Assembly (NCBI RefSeq): GCF_964340395.1
Contig: NC_135566.1
Location: 8,175,001 to 8,220,000, forward strand
Origin: Glandiceps talaboti
Lineage: Eukaryota > Hemichordata > Enteropneusta > Spengelidae
Reading direction: 5' to 3'
DNA: 45,000 bases
This document shows, piece by piece, positions 44,363-45,000 of the stretch. Every line of letters starts with the position of its first letter. Positions within the stretch are counted from its first letter, which is position 1. A program made the translations under genes and the position numbers. The notes below the pieces were generated by a model. That model worked only from the letters and a program-made list of their open reading frames with translations. It did no database searches and had not been told where the DNA came from.

Positions 44363-44751
44363 ACTTGACTGCTTACAGATCGTTAAATCATTCTACAACT
44401 ACGTTGACATTTCTGATGCTCCACTTCCGATGTTACACAGTCTGACGCCTAATAAAGTAAAGTCTAGCGGTTAGTCTAAGTGTCTGGATAAATAGCTTTT
44501 ATAAGGAGATGGTCATGTTATTATTTGTTATCATAATTTACGTTTGCCTGAGTAGCCAATAGCTATCCACCAAATTTGACAAACTAGGTACAATACGAAT
44601 GTGTTCAGGAAGAGGCACATCATTGTCTCTACTTGATATGCTATTATTAAAGATGTTTCGGATCACCAACAGACTAATGGTTAACTTGAATACGGCAGTA
44701 TATTAAATTGAAAGTTGACTAATTTTTGTTCGATAAAGGTCTCTTTTACAG

Positions 44752-44967
44752 CCGCGTCCAAGAGTGGTAAACAGACGTAAACTACACGCATTTAATTGTC
44801 AAAATGACTTTTTATATAATAGACATGCTGCCGGTTCCAAGATGCATCGCGCGTCTCCCAACACAACGCCGTGTAATGTACTCTGCGTGCGCAAGAGGGG
44901 TTGCAAGCGCTACTCGTACTCAGGGCCCGGTGGTTGTCACCTGACTGTACCCTGGGTTTATCAGTAA
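44752..44967 (+). CDS. Possible terminal exon with PAN/Apple-like motif
   Basis: An acceptor-like tract (CTCTTTTACAG) precedes an open frame of 71 codons ending in TAA at 44965-44967. It encodes TPCNVLCVRKRGCKRYSY followed by GPGGCHLT. The spacing C-x3-C-x5-C, aromatic residues, then C-x-L, resembles PAN/Apple modules found in extracellular invertebrate proteins. No upstream exon was identified, so the frame might also be a relic or chance. Confidence 0.35.
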   Translation, partial: PRPRVVNRRKLHAFNCQNDFLYNRHAAGSKMHRASPNTTPCNVLCVRKRGCKRYSYSGPGGCHLTVPWVYQ

Positions 44968-45000
44968 AATCCTTCTCTGTCGTTGATGACATTTAGTCTT

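Overview
The window is animal (metazoan) nuclear DNA, AT-rich and full of introns, microsatellites and transposon debris. Bacterial-style operons, rRNA and CRISPR arrays are absent. The gene content (a plexin-domain-containing receptor with 13 coding exons, and two intronless aminergic-type GPCRs) fits a bilaterian invertebrate. The phylum cannot be fixed from the sequence alone.

Layout. 1-3668 is 5' flank with a long compound tetranucleotide array. 3669-22815 (+) is a complete PLXDC (TEM7-family) gene. All 13 coding exons were rebuilt by hand with GT/AG boundaries and matching phases, giving 1518 nt and 505 residues: signal peptide, acidic N-terminal region, conserved PLXDC ectodomain, an 8-cysteine PSI domain, a Thr-rich stalk, one membrane helix and a short basic tail. 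Its first intron is about 10 kb and holds a 7 x 31 bp minisatellite inside inverted arms, two loci of one degenerate ~40 bp minisatellite, and a MITE-like element. Other introns hold microsatellites, a 62 bp palindrome and copies of a dispersed repeat.

22816-31815 is mostly non-genic. It contains a second MITE copy, a tRNA-derived SINE-like head, and a family of ~220 bp repeats (one copy near 27.7 kb, three in tandem at 30.25-30.94 kb). 31816-33750 (-) and 35150-36910 (-) are two tandem single-exon class A GPCR paralogues. They share an almost identical 272 bp tract covering TM6-TM7, although TM1-TM5 differ at about one residue in five, which suggests recent gene conversion. Both carry Trp where nearly all class A receptors have the TM6 proline of CWxP. 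A block found upstream of the first receptor recurs at about 28 kb, directly beside the lone ~220 bp repeat. That arrangement suggests a third receptor unit whose coding part has been lost.

36911-44751 is non-genic as far as can be seen, with long CT and GA tracts. At 44752-44967 (+) there is a possible terminal exon with a PAN/Apple-like cysteine pattern.

How the genes relate: PLXDC is a cell-surface/extracellular-matrix receptor and the two GPCRs are probable monoamine-like sensors. Nothing in the sequence ties them into one pathway; the main local story is tandem duplication, conversion and loss in the receptor cluster.
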